DNA from: Siniperca chuatsi
Lineage: Eukaryota; Chordata; Actinopteri; Centrarchiformes; Sinipercidae
Assembly: GCF_020085105.1 (NCBI RefSeq)
Contig: NC_058051.1
Span: 23,811,455 to 23,875,454, forward strand
Length of the DNA stretch: 64,000 nucleotides
Direction of reading: 5' to 3'
Of the stretch, positions 12,206-25,900 are shown piece by piece. A program made the position numbers and the translations under genes. Under the pieces are notes generated by a model, which worked only from the letters and a program-made list of their open reading frames with translations, was not told the origin of the DNA and ran no database searches. Positions within the stretch are counted from its first letter, which is position 1, and every line of letters begins with the position of its first letter.

Positions 12206-14255
12206 TACGGCATGTCTACACAGGAGGCATTTAATACACGCACGTATTTTTACACCTCAAGTCCATTTTCTTCTGTTTTACACCCGTAACTACAATAATT
12301 GTGTGTTGGGCTCTCAGTGCTGCTTTCGTTCAGGCTGTAATTGCAATAGCAAAGAGAACCACAGTTTTCTGTCTTTGGCATCGTGAAACTTGCCCCCTTG
12401 CCAAAATATGTGATTTGTAGTGTTTGCTGCTAAACTCACAATTACAAAGCCAGCTACGTAGGTGAGTTGTATTAAGTTATGTACTGATCAGCAGAATTCA
12501 TCAGCTTTAGAGGAGGTTGAACAATCACCATTTTTAGAAGTGATTTTTCAAGTCAATATAAGACTACATCCAGGGAAAAAAGAATTCAAATAGTTTCTGC
12601 TGAGCTTCATCAAATTCGTCAAGGCTACTGCATCACAAGGTGTTTCTGCTGTTTTGTCCACTTCCTGTTATACATGTACTGTATGCCAGATCAATCTGAT
12701 GTTGTCAACATGCCTCACTTACATATAGCATTTGATTTTGACATTCATGAAATAAGCACTTTATTAAAAAAAGCTTTGTGTAATGTGCACGTGACATAAT
12801 TCACAATCCAATTATTATCCAATTATTACTGTCTTTCAAAATGTTGCACTTCTCAGCGTTGTTGACTGTAATATAAGCTCTAAATCATACTTTCAGGTGG
12901 CATTACAGCTAATGTAGTATATTATTGTGCTATGGGCATTTGAGGATTTGTTTTCAATAAATTCATATTTATGAAGACTTTTCCTTGTCATTATAAACAT
13001 TTTTCCTTTACTGTACACATAAAACTACCACCACTTTTCGTCTACCCAATAAATATATCACCCTGGTCTTGACAAATGATGTAAGACTTTATCAATGAGG
13101 GAGAAGCCATCCAATCACTTGAATGTGACGGGTTAAATCCCCCCATGTGTCTGGAAGCTGTGCGCTCCCTGTCCACAACAGACTGACTTTGTTCCAGACA
13201 GAAACGCTTTGTGTGAGAGAGTGTGCGTTCGTGCCAGCCACAGTGAAGATACAAGGTCAGTAACCCACCCCCCACCTAACACACTAAAAAATCAACAACA
13301 CAAAAAAATACAACAAATTATTGGATTTCTTAAGCAAGCTGTAGTTGACTGATGTTAGATAAGAACTGGATGACACCTAAACCTAATACACCAACTAGTG
13401 CATGACATGTCAGTTCTGTTTTATTCTCCCATCATAGTGGAGATGACGTTATATTTATGTGTGGATTTCACAATGGATTTATTATAATAGGCTCTCAGGC
13501 CGTTTGCCAGGCGTGTGACCCAGACTCGGGACAGCCGTCCTGATGAGCCACATGAGCCTCTGTTATTTTACCTGACACTTGCTTTAAGGTGATAGAGTGA
13601 CAAATAACACTAAAATCAGATGCTGCTGCTGGAAAGGTGAAGCTCACGGTGAAGATGATGTTGTGAATCTACTGTGACAGAAGATGAGAAGAAAGTAGGA
13701 GTCTGCTTTAACTGCCACAACGGGGAAAAGAGGACCAAGGAGCAGGGAAAACACTTAAACTACACTCAAAGGTAGGACCCCTAACATTCACCAATTATAC
13801 TTTGTTTAGCAAATTCTGAATATTAGTTTTGGGTTTTAAAGTACACAGTATTAGAGCACATTATTAAGACACTTTAGAGTAGCATAGAGTGTATCACCAT
13901 GTGAAGGAGTGCTTTAGTCCTTGTAGCTGTCGTTCAAGGCAGCTATCAATGGAAGTCAAGGTTTTAATGATGTCACAGTCTGAGTTGAGAAGTGGGATGG
14001 GTCTACAACTGCATCAGCAGATTTGTATGAGAGTGAACACAAACAATGTTCAGCTCTCACACCTGCCATTGAGATGACTGGCATGAATTTGCATCGCTTT
14101 GTATGTGTCAATGTTTCAGTGACAAATGTGATGTGCATTTGAATTTATGAACAATTTATCTTACTATATAAATTATTATTAAGTAACTTAAAGTATACTA
14201 TGATGTTGCATATTTATAGCATTGAATATTCATGTGTCGCTGTCTGTTTATATTT
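12206..14255. other. Intergenic, possible pnpla8 3' end and nfasc 5' UTR
   Basis: An AATAAA near 12956 could end a long pnpla8 transcript. The stretch around 13600-13771 is purine-rich, lacks a long frame and ends in AAAG|gtagga, so it could be a non-coding first exon of the downstream adhesion gene. No coding region is recognisable. Confidence 0.3.
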
Positions 14256-14866
14256 TAGCCATGCCAACAGTGTGGCTCTATGGATAGCAATGTCGGTCTG
14301 TCGACTGGTCCACTACTTTGGTCCAGACTGAAATATCTCAACAACTATTTAATGGATTGCCATGAAATTTTGTATAGATTTCCGTAGTCCCCAGATGATG
14401 AATTCTACCGACTTTGGCGATCTCCTGACTTTTCCTCTAGTGCCACCATGAGGTTGACATTTGTGATTTTGAGTGAAATGTCACCTATTGGGTGAATTGC
14501 CATGAAATCTGGTTCAGACATTAATTTTCCCCTCAGGATCAATTGTAATAACTTGCTGATCCCTTAACTTTTCCTCTAGCACCACAACCACATTAAAATT
14601 TTAATTTGTCCAGTACTTTGGTTTATAACCAAAAACCTGCAAGTGGCATCAGCCTCAGCTGTACTTTGTGTTTAGTGGTAATTGGCAAATGTTAGCATGC
14701 TAACACGCAAAACTAAAATGGTGAACATGGTAAACAATATACCTGCTGAAAACAACAGCATGTTAATATTGTTATTGTGAGTATGTTAGCATGTTGACAT
14801 TAGCATATAGCTCAAAGCACCGCTGAGTGTAAGTACAGCCTCACAGTGCTGCTAGCATGGCAATAG
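14256..14866. mobile_element. MITE copy 3, AGCCATGCTAGC family
   Basis: Third copy of the 6026 element, most like copy 2 in length. It starts TAGCCATGCCAACAG at 14256 and ends GCTGCTAGCATGGC at about 14861. It contains the internal 'ttagcatgctaacacgc' palindrome typical of the family. Confidence 0.78.
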
Positions 14867-16815
14867 ACTCTTATTCTTGTTACAGGATGCTTTTGAGAAA
14901 ATGTATTGTTGCTGTTCAGCTACCTCACCAATAAGTCAGAATCACAGTTTTGTGAGACAATAATGTTTTGATTGCACAGTGGTGATGACTTAATGTAGCA
15001 CAGTGTCCTGCTCAACAGGAGTTTCTCTCTGGCCTCTTCTTCTGCTCTCCCTGATGCAGTGACGTCAAAGTGCAAATGATAGGTGCTCTGAGTCTGAACA
15101 GGCAGCTTGTGCGGTTGAACTCTCCCTCCCACATGCCATCTGCTCGTATCCGAGCCCTGGGCACACGTGCCAAAGGAGACCCGTGAGCATAGAGACCTTC
15201 TTGTCGTCACTGAGCTGGCTCTGTCCGCCTCTCTGCCTCTGCTCTTCACTGTGCAATCTGGTGCATGGCACTGATCACAACTCACTGCCAGGCCTGCTTC
15301 AGTCCAATGTATAGGGAAAAACACCCATTCTGAGAGCCAAGAAGCTCAACATACCCCTTCTGCTTTTGTTTTCTGTGTGAGCCATGTCAAGATGTGTTTC
15401 AGTTGTGAACATGGAGGAGGTGCTCAGGGCCAGAAGATGCAGAGCATAAAAATCTTAATTACAAGTTTAACTTCACCTTGTTTTACACCCCCACCATCAC
15501 CACCAAGCTATTGTTTAGCCCAGTCAGTGCTGGTTTGTAAATGCAGCCCTGCGTGGATTCCTGAAAGCCTACATAGGTCAGGACTCTGTCGACAGCCGTG
15601 AGATGGCTTTTGTTTAACACAAATACAGCTCCTAGACTGTCTCTAGAAAGAAAACTGCTCCTTCCCTCCGTAGGATTTTCTCCACTGAATGGTAATGACC
15701 TTTTCCTACTCTGAGGATATCAATGGCTGAGTGTAGAAAAATCTGTTTCATAAAAAAGAGGATAAGTTCTAATTGGTATTGTGGAAAACTGAAAATACAG
15801 GAGGTGTGTGGAGGGAGTTTAAGATGTATTATTTCATATCACAGAAGGTTAACAGTGAAAAGTAACAGTCAAAATGTTATTGAGAATGTTGGATATTTCC
15901 ATCCTGTGTCAGGGCTATTGTGCTGCAGTCATGTGACTTAAGATTTGCCACATGTAAAATTCATATGAGAGAAACAAAAATTGCTTTCATACTCTGTTCC
16001 CCGGTTCTCTCCAGTCAACAATAAAGCCCACATTTTGATGTCATCAAAACCAGCAAGAATGCAAATTGTACAGAATATGGCTTGTTTTGTGCTTTCATTT
16101 GGCCCCACCAAACTGATTTCACTCACACTGGACCAGGTCAAAGCAAATATTATTCAGCTATGAGAGAGAATAATCAGGCTCAAGAAAAATATGCAATTAC
16201 GTCCACAACTGTTGGTGTAATAAATCCAAACATTAATTTTATTTCTGGGAACTTCTTGGACTGTGTTTGATGGAGATGGATTGTTCAGAATTATAAGAGC
16301 CTAGTCAGAACAGTGAAGTGAAGTGGGGGATAAGTAGGTGGTGTATGGAGCGCATTCATTATTCATGAGATGGGTGGGCAGAGCATAAGTGGCAGTGACA
16401 GACAGAAACTCTATTAGTGAAGTGCATCAACTCCTCTAGGGTTCTTGACCTGATATTTGAAGGACTGATGCATTTAATTGCTATACTGCACAAACAAGAA
16501 TAATTTGTGGAGAAAAGTCATTGGAATTATTGATGCATTGGGGAAGCCACAAAGATGGGGAGGAGAGAACCCTGAGTTGACTTTACATGTGAAAGGTAGG
16601 TACTGACAACTTTTTGTTCTGATCATACTAACATGACTCGTGGTTCATATTTAGAGCAATAACATGACAAAAAGAAGCATCTAATGAAACACTTTCCTGT
16701 TTCTTTCTGTACATATACTTTACTACAATTTACTGCTGTCAGACACAGTTTAATAATGATAAACTATTTTGTTAGAGAATCTGATACGGCAATGTCATCT
16801 AAGTAGTGGAGATGT
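14867..16815. other. Upstream region of nfasc, no coding region recognised
   Basis: Only short frames without recognisable domains. A stretch ending at about 16595 in GTGAAAG|gtaggt resembles a donor and may be a further 5' UTR exon, but this rests on the splice site alone. Confidence 0.3.
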
Positions 16816-17611
16816 CAGTGGTAGAAATAACTACATTTACTCAAGCATTGTACTTTTGTACAATTTTGAGGTACTTGTATTTTCATTTGATGCCACTTTA
16901 CACTCTACTGCGCTACATTTCACATTTTTTACTTTTTATGGCCCAGCATTTGACATGGCCCTGACAGCTATAGTAACTTTTCAGATAAAAAATGTTCATA
17001 AAAATATTGGAAAATCTGTATTATGTAAATATACTGTTTATATTTTACATTAAACCAGTTGTTCCCAACATTTTTGGCTTGTGGACCCTTACTTATGGCC
17101 CCTGTGTCAAATGTTTCATAAGTCTATGAGTTATTAGCAAATTTACCTATAAGTGAAAGAGGTAAAATTATCAAATATTTTACGAAAAAAGTAAAGATTA
17201 GAGGAAAGTCAAAAAAATTAATACAACTTTATTTAGCAGAACTTCTTCTTTCCTCTCCCATTAATAATCTCAGATGTATCTTGTGACCCTTTGGAGGGGT
17301 CCGACCCCTATGTTGGGAACCACTGGATTAAACTACCTAACTGTATATAAAGTTGTTAAAACCAGCTCCACCTCAACCAGCTACGACAGTAAAAAGCTGC
17401 TTAAACTTTAATGCATCAGTAATAATAATCTAAGGATTTAATATATAATAAAACAACACTCACATGGGCCATTTTTACTTTTGATGCTTAAAGTACATTC
17501 TGCTAATAATATTTATGTACTTTTACTTTAGTAGGATTTTGAATGAAGGCCACAATTTTTAAATTATGGTATAACTACTTTTAACGCATCTGAGTACTTT
17601 TTCCACCACTG
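16816..17611. mobile_element. hAT-like MITE with CAGTGGT ends and 8-bp target duplication
   Basis: Begins CAGTGGTAGAAATAAC and ends TTTCCACCACTG, inverted ends of a family also seen at 19771. Flanks are ggagatgt (16808-16815) and tgagatgt (17612-17619), an 8-bp duplication with one mismatch, as expected for hAT elements. The interior matches 'gaggtacttgta' and 'tgccacttta' of the other copies. A second element is nested at 17056. Confidence 0.75.
17056..17325. mobile_element. Nested hAT-like MITE, CAGTGGTTCCCAAC type ends
   Basis: Begins CAGTTGTTCCCAACATTTTT and ends ATGTTGGGAACCACTG, an inverted pair. It is flanked by cattaaac (17048-17055) and gattaaac (17326-17333), an 8-bp duplication with one mismatch. 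It has inserted into the older element spanning 16816-17611. Confidence 0.75.
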
Positions 17612-17788
17612 TGAGATGTTCAGTAAAATCTGCAGTAAGAAGTTTCCTCTACAGTAATTTGGTCTGGATTTTAACTGCATGACATGAATGTATTGTACAG
17701 TAGATGTCTACTATTCTGTTCTATTCTTCAATTTGAGAACAGGAGAATTGGTGAATAAAAGTGTTGCTGGATTCCATGCACTGCAAAC

Positions 17789-20700
17789 ATGGGGACACTG
17801 GTCGAACCAGTGCTGCTGCTACTTTTATGGCAGAGTGTTTGGGCTTTGGACATCCCTTTGGAAAGTGAGTCAGTAACTGAACTTGAGTGTTGTAATTTAG
17901 GATATGTATTGTCTTATCACATTTTCACAGTTCCTAATATACTAAGTTGATTTATTTCTCTGCCTGCAGTCAGGCAGCCCCCAACCATCATAAAGCAGTC
18001 AATGAAGGAGCATATTGTTGACCCCAAAGAAACCATGGTCATAGAATGTGAAGCGAAAGGAAACCCCCATCCCATGTAAGAGCTGATGCAGCCCAGTCAA
18101 CAGTTTTGTTAAAACTGCAATAATCTGCAAAAAAAAAACTCACAGTTTTTTCTGTCTTCCTTTACACTTTTTGCTCAATCATGAAGTTTCTCATGGAGGC
18201 GTAATGGGAAGTATTACAATGTGGCACGTGACCCTCAAGCATCGATGCGCAGGCGCTCAGGGACACTGGACATCTATGCCTGGAACAATCCAGAACAGTA
18301 TGAGGCAGAATATCAGTGCATTGCCTCCAATGAGTATGGATCTGCATACTCCAACAAGATCAGACTACGACTATACAGTAAGATCAGAATTGGGACTATT
18401 AGAGAATCAACTATTATTGTTTATATCCACGATTGCTGTACCACTGACAGGAGACCTACGTGACACACTGTATATGGACATTACTTTGGAATGAAATGCC
18501 ACTAACAAAATTTTTCAACTATTATTCCAAAATATACAGTATATTATATTTTCTATACAATATGTTGTGTAGTAATTTGAAACATACCACATGTATATAT
18601 ATATTTTCATTTTTTTTTAAAAGGCTAAATAATTTAATAAAACAGCTGGGTAGTGTAGTTTTTAGCAAACGTTAGGAGGAGTAAATAGTGCATTTGTTCG
18701 CTATTTTCAGCCGTGGATTTGATGTTAGTGACGGCAAGACAACATCAGGAGGGACTGGCTCAAAATAAACGACTGTGTTAATGAACTAATGTTCATCATA
18801 ATGAAGGAACATGTCTCTCAGTGCAACAGTATGGTTTATTGATGTGTTTTTAATAGTTTTTGGACAGCAATGGAGCTCTATGGCACAGAGGAATAAACTA
18901 TATCAGGCTTTAGCTACACAGGCAATACATGTTAGTAGGATCAGTTAATTGCTGGTTTTGGTTTTTTCACAAGATTTGTTGATAATAAGAAAAATATGGA
19001 GTATCACCAGACTTGTCCTTTAAGATAATATACTTATATCTTTTAGTTGATAAATTTTTTTTTGCAAACCAAATCAGTAATTAATATGGGGCTCAACATC
19101 AACATCAAAGTTTGTTGCTGTTCAGATTAAATTAATGCATCATCAAACAACAAAACCTGACTTTGCTGCTCAGTGGAGACATGCATACCTCTGTGTTTGT
19201 GTAGGAGCTCCTGTGTGGCCGAGGGAGATTCTGGAGCCTGTGGTGATCAGCGCTGGCTTTCCTCTGGTCCTGTCCTGTGACCCTCCACCTGGCCCGCCTA
19301 AACCTGAAACCTACTGGATGTCCAGCTGTGAGTGTCTCTCTCTAGAGTTACATCTCAGTTACATAAAAGTTTGGATCAATATGCCTCAACAAAGAGGTAT
19401 TTCAAGAATTCTAGCTGTTAAAATATATCTCTTGTGAACTGACTTAATTTGGAACACCATGTCTCATTTCAGGCTCATATGCGAGACCTTTCAACTGGCC
19501 CATTCAGACAGCTTTCCCCACCATGCAGCCTGTGCGGCAGGACCGCAGAGTATCCATGGGAGTAAACGGAGATCTGTACTTCTCTAATGTCCTGTTCAAC
19601 GACTCTGCTGCTGATTACTGCTGTAATGCCCGTTTCCCCTACAAAAATGTCATCCAGCAGAAGATGCCCGTGGTTGTCAAAGTGCTTACAAGTGAGCATG
19701 ATTGTGTGTTCACAGTTCCCGTTGTCTAGTCTTTAGCCTAAATCTGATCTTTTTGGTCACTTGGAACCTGCGGTGGTGGATAGTAACTAAGTACATTTAC
19801 TCAAGTACTGAACTTACGTACAATTCTGAGGTACTTGTACTTTACTTGAGTATTTCCATTTTATGCCACTTTATAATTTTACTCCACTACATTTCAAAGG
19901 GAAATATTGTACTTTTTACTTCACTACATTTATTTGATACCTTCAGTTACTAGTATATTTGCAGATTCAGATTAATAATATAAAATATAATTAACAAATA
20001 AATTATGATTGATAAAGATAAGACTTTATTGATCCCTTGGTGGACTTCACAAGCTATGCAGCAGTATATGTAGTAAAAAAAAATAAGCCCAACCTTTACC
20101 AGCTGTAACATTAAAGTAATGTACATATTAATATTAATGCATTAATGCAAGTGTCCCTGTAAATCCTGTATTTTGTATAATGTCTCAGTTGTTTGTGCTA
20201 TTTATGCACAGACGGTGACCTCCTTGAGGTCACCTATCTATCTAATTCAATAGTATAATACACATTATTCTGAAATGGGTCATTCTGCACAATGAGTACT
20301 CTTACTTTTTGAACTTTAAGTATATTTTGATGCTAATACTTTTGTAGTTTTACTTAAGTAACATTTTGAATGCAGGATTTTTACTTGTAAGAGAGTATTT
20401 CTATTATACATCTATTGCTACTTTTACTTAAGCAAAAGATGTGAGTACTTCTTCCACCACTGGTAACCTTTTCTAACCAAATGGATACACTAATAACAAT
20501 AATTTATAATGTCTCCCTGTGGTTTTGTGATTACAATACTTACAGACTGGACCGTTTTGTTTTATTTCAGACCCTATAAAGACTCATTTGCTCCAACTAA
20601 CCTTACTAATTGTGGTGTGTGCTCTGCGTCAGCTGTCCTTACTTATTTTCTGAGTTAACTTGCACTGTTGTCTTGTGTTGTACCATGCTCAGACATGATT

Positions 20701-22920
20701 TGCGAATGCCTCAAGCATGTGTGACAGGTTTGTTCTGGTTTGTTTCCTCTGTAGCTCGTACAGTGGCCGAGGCTGCCCCCACCTGGCTGTCTCCCACAGG
20801 CTCATCCAGCTCCATACTAGTTCTGCAAGGGGAAGAACTGCTCCTGGAGTGTATTGCTGCAGGAATGTGAGTATGAACTCAAGATCAGGAGATTTACTGT
20901 AACTGTTTTTATAGTATATTCAGTGCTACTGTTTAGCCACAAAAAGTTATGTGTGTATATTCTATTGAGTATAATTTTGACTTTGATTTCATGAAAGTCG
21001 TCCTGTGTAAAGCCTTTTTTATCATCATCAAGGCCAACTCCTCGTATTACGTGGACCAAGGACGATGAGGACCTGGTGGTGATGTCACGCATGAAGGTAA
21101 AGAACTTCAACAAGATGATTCAAATCCCAAAGGCGTCTTTCGATGATGCGGGTAAATACGTCTGCGCTGCTACCAACAAGATCGGATACATTGAGCACAC
21201 AATTACTGTCAGGGTCAAAGGTGAGAGACACTTTCAGAAACATGTTGTCTTTTCTTACTGCACAACAATGTGGAAACAACTAACATACTTGTATTTGACA
21301 GCGGCTCCATTCTGGTTGGAGAAGCCAGCTGATTTGGTTTTGGCCCCTGAGGAAAATGGACGCTTGGTATGTCGTTCTGATGGGGTTCCTCGTCCCACAG
21401 TCAGCTGGTTCATCAATGGGGAACCAATTGAAAGTAAGTTTTTGAGGTCATGCCTACTAGCTGTAAAAGTATGTCTAGATAATATCAACCTTTGCTGTAT
21501 TTTTCCTTTTTTGTGTTTCTTTTTCCCAGCTGCTACACCGCAGCCTAACAGACAGGTGTCAGGAGACACGCTGACTTTACGCAGCGTGACCACTGCAAAC
21601 AATGCCGTCTACCAGTGCAATGCTTCCAATCAATATGGGTACTTATTGGCCAATGCTTTTGTCAACGTGCTACGTAAGTTACCACTCTGTCATCCATGAC
21701 ATTTTACAGTGTAAAATGTTGTTTTTCAGTCATGACCCAGCCATGAGTTGTGAATGTGATTTTGAATGGCTTGCCAAGGGGTCACCAATTAAAAAAAACA
21801 AAACAACAAGGTATATTTTAAGCATTCTTCACCTTTTAGTCTATACACTCAAATACATGTTCATTGTCATTGCATCTGTAAAAGTTGCTTCACTGCTGCA
21901 CCATTGTTTCACCATTGTCATAAAAATTGTGAGGATCTTATGGAAATGTTTTGAAATTTAATTTTAAAATACATTTTGGGAACCCTGTACTGTATATGCA
22001 TTTAATAACATAAAACACATGTATATACAATATAAGAGGATTTAGAAAAGTGGTGTTTACTTACAAACAAAAGTGAAAAAGCAAGAGCTAATCCATGCTT
22101 TATTTTTCTATCACATTAAATATGCCTGACTAAAAAGGCAACAAAGCAACAAAAAAAAAACAACTCAGCTAATCCAAAAACTGTTATAACTCTTGCAGAA
22201 ATGAATGTGTTCATGTATGACCCTATCACTAAGAAGCTGACTGAAGAAATACTGCATGTTTTCAGGGCCTTAATAGAAACTGTTTAAAAAATATTTTTCT
22301 GTAAACAACAAACACTAACAATAAGATATTAACATATTTCCAGAGCAGCTGGAGTGATTGGATAATTGCACATTTTTAGCCAGAGGCAAATGCCTGTTTT
22401 TGGGGACATAAAGATTTTGGCCATTATGTACTAACATAATACACAGGGAGGAATCCATGAAGGAAGAGATGCTACCTTCTCCACGGGCAGTAACCTCAGT
22501 ACACCATAAAGTAATGATGCCAAAAGATATATTTTATATTTTGAGTAAAGAGCAACTCTTTCTTTTGCTCCACCATCACAATTGTTCTTTCTCCATCCAC
22601 CTACACACACAGCGGTCAGTGAGAGGCATTTGGGAACTAAGAAATCAGTAACTATACTAGACACACAATGGGCAACACAGATTAAGGGAAAGAGGGTACA
22701 CCAAGAATATAAACTAAACATTTCATTATTAATTATCAATGTTTCTCTAGATGCAACACCACGTATTCTCGGGCCCAGGAATGAACTCATCAAGGTGACA
22801 GAGAACAGTCATACCTTCTTACACTGCCGCTACTTTGGTTCTCCAGTGCCTGAATTGCGATGGTAAGAACATGCTGTTTGACATTTTAATGCAAAAAGTG
22901 AGTTCAGACATCAGCTCACA

Positions 22921-22957
<37 letters not shown>

Positions 22958-25900
22958 GGTCTGCTCACACAGGTCCAAATATGGACAGGGGAATCTTGAA
23001 GGAAATCGTTTTAAGACCCACAGTAACGGGACTCTGGAGATAAAACGCATACGGATAGAGGACCAGGGAACTTACCTGTGTATAGTCAGCAACATCGCAG
23101 GAAGAGATGAGAGTCAAGTCCGAATAGAGGTCAAAGGTGAGGGTCACACTATCTTTGAGTTAGCAATAACATTTTATACAAACACTTTTTGATTGTGTGA
23201 TCTGTCATGCTTTTTCATCCATTCTTCTCAGAGCCCACTTTAATTGTCACAAGACCACAGAGCATGAAAGTCATACGTGGAAGCGATGTGCGCTTCGAGT
23301 GTGTCGTAAAAGCAGATGTCACTACTCCTGTCACAACCACCTGGATGAAAGACAAAAAGCTGGTCACTCTTGGCTGGAGGTATGTTTTTTATGAATGAAT
23401 TCTATAGAGATATGCACTGTAAATACAAACTATTTTTAATTAAAGTTTTAGTGTGAACCAATGAGTGTCTTGATCTCACCAGTTTTACTCACTTATATGC
23501 AATCCTCAGAATCTCACTGGATGAATCAAATCTGGTCATCACTAATGTAAACAGAGGCGATGAGGGCAATTATACCTGTGTCATCAAGAGTGAACTGGAC
23601 CAGAAGTCTGCCTCAGCTCACCTAATGGTGATGGGTATGACACGTTTAAAATAAAAACATTTCATCAACCATATGGCATGTTAGGCTTTTTAATCGGTCA
23701 TGTATTTTTGTGTGCAGACCGTCCAGATCCTCCCACTAACTTGGAGTTGTCAGATCCATATGAACGTAGTGTAAGACTCAGTTGGGTCCCTGGAGACAGC
23801 AACCACAACCCTATTACAGGTAAGAGCCATTCAACTAAATAAACTCACAAAAATAAAAACATTTTGTAAATGTTTTGACATTTTTGGCTATATTTCTCCA
23901 TTTACTGGTTTACAGAGTACTTAGTGCAGTATGATGATGATGACTGGTTGCCTGGAAAGTGGAGAAACCTATCAACATACTCAGGGAACCTCAACTCTGT
24001 CATTCTGCATCTTACACCTTTCACCTATTACGAGTTCCGGGTCATCGCTATCAATGAAATCGGAATGAGTCGCCCTAGTCGTCCATCAATGCGCTTCCAG
24101 AGCAGCGGTGCACGTGGGTTTAAAATACATACCTGTTGTCAGATACAGATTATAAACTAGCAAACAGCCATATGTGTAACACATTTTTAAGGAACTGTTC
24201 GACATTTTGGGAAACATGCTAATCGGTTTTCCTGTTAGTTAGATGAGAAGATCGATACCACACTTGTGTGTGTAATTAGCTATCAGCCAGGAGACGGTTA
24301 GCTTAGCTTAGCATAAAGACTCAAAGCAGGGGGAAAGAGCTAGCCTGGCTCTAGTTTTTATGCTAAGGTATGCTAACATCTCCAGGCTGTAGCTTCATAT
24401 GCAACTGATGATGATGACATGAGAGTGGTATCAATCTTTTTATCCAACTCTTTGCAAGAAAGTGAATAAGTGTCTTTCCTGAAATGCTGAACCGCCTTTA
24501 AAGCTAATGATGCACTGCATTGGTTTTCCTGTACAGCCCCAGATGTCATCCCAAAAAACGTAAAGGGTGTGGGTACATGGAGGAATAACATGGAGATCAG
24601 CTGGGAGGTAATAGGATTTAACCCATCAAAAACTTAACACTTTTTATATTTATCTTGACTATTGCATATTAAAATTTTTACCACAATGACATTAAACTAT
24701 GCTGGTGACTGGAAACCATGCTTTCAGCCACTGACCTACAGAGAGTGGAACGGGCCCCACCTGAAGTATCTGGTGTGGTGGAAAAGGAGAGATTCCCGAG
24801 AGGAGTGGAAGAATGCAACCACTAAATGGCTGAAATACTATATCTACGATACAGATACCTTCACTCCTTATGAGATCAAAGTCCAGGCTGTCAATGACTT
24901 TGGGCTGGGTCCAGAGTCTCCTGTTGTCATTGGTTACTCTGGGGAAGACCGTAAGTACATAAATCCACTGCATTATAATATGTAAATCAGTAACAATGGG
25001 AGGAAAAACTAACATAAAGTGTCTTCCATGTAAAGTAAAATCTATTTGGTAGCTTACACGCTCAAATCTTCAGGGTAGGTGTGCTCCACTGCTCAGGACA
25101 TCTTGATACACTTTCAGTAAAAAACAAGTATAACTTGCAAAGGAACACTTTAGAATGATGTGTATGCAACATAGACTTAATTCTATGAGCTGATATTTTG
25201 GCAACAGTAAGTATGCTTCCAGCAGCCTGTTTCCATGGGCATTTAGATACACCAGAAATTTTAAAAGTCGAGAAAAAAGGCTTTTAATTACATCATCTCA
25301 TTGCACCCTCTTTTCTGCAATGGTTTAATATCACCCAACCGGAAAATTAACGCCAACAAATGTTTATCTCAATGAGTCCAACTCCTACTATTCGCCTAAC
25401 AGTAGTGGAGGGAAGCTTGCATTAATTCGCATTTTCTTTTGCCGATGTGCAAATTAATAAATTAATAAAATGTATTTAAAATTTGGATGGAAACTTAGCT
25501 AATGTCTCCACAGTTTAAAGGAAAAGCATGACAAGTCTCATTATCTAATGCAATTACTTTCCTTGAATTGTCTAATTAGGTTGGGGGGGGGGGGTTGCCT
25601 CATTTTCCTATTGTCTGGAGAGAGAAAATATCTATTAATAAAAAATGTTGCCCTTATTTACAGTATACTCTCTCATAGCTCAGGTGAACCATGTTAATGT
25701 TTAGCTCTATAATGTTTATCTATCTTATCTAATATATTTATATATTTAGGAAAACATTAGTATGATGTTTTATCTTTTTTCTATTATCGTATTGCTTTTT
25801 CTGCATATCCAAAAAGGGTGATGTTTACCTTAGAAAATGATATATATACAATATTGCAGAACTAAATGATTTTTTTTTATTTTGTATGGATTGTTTTATT

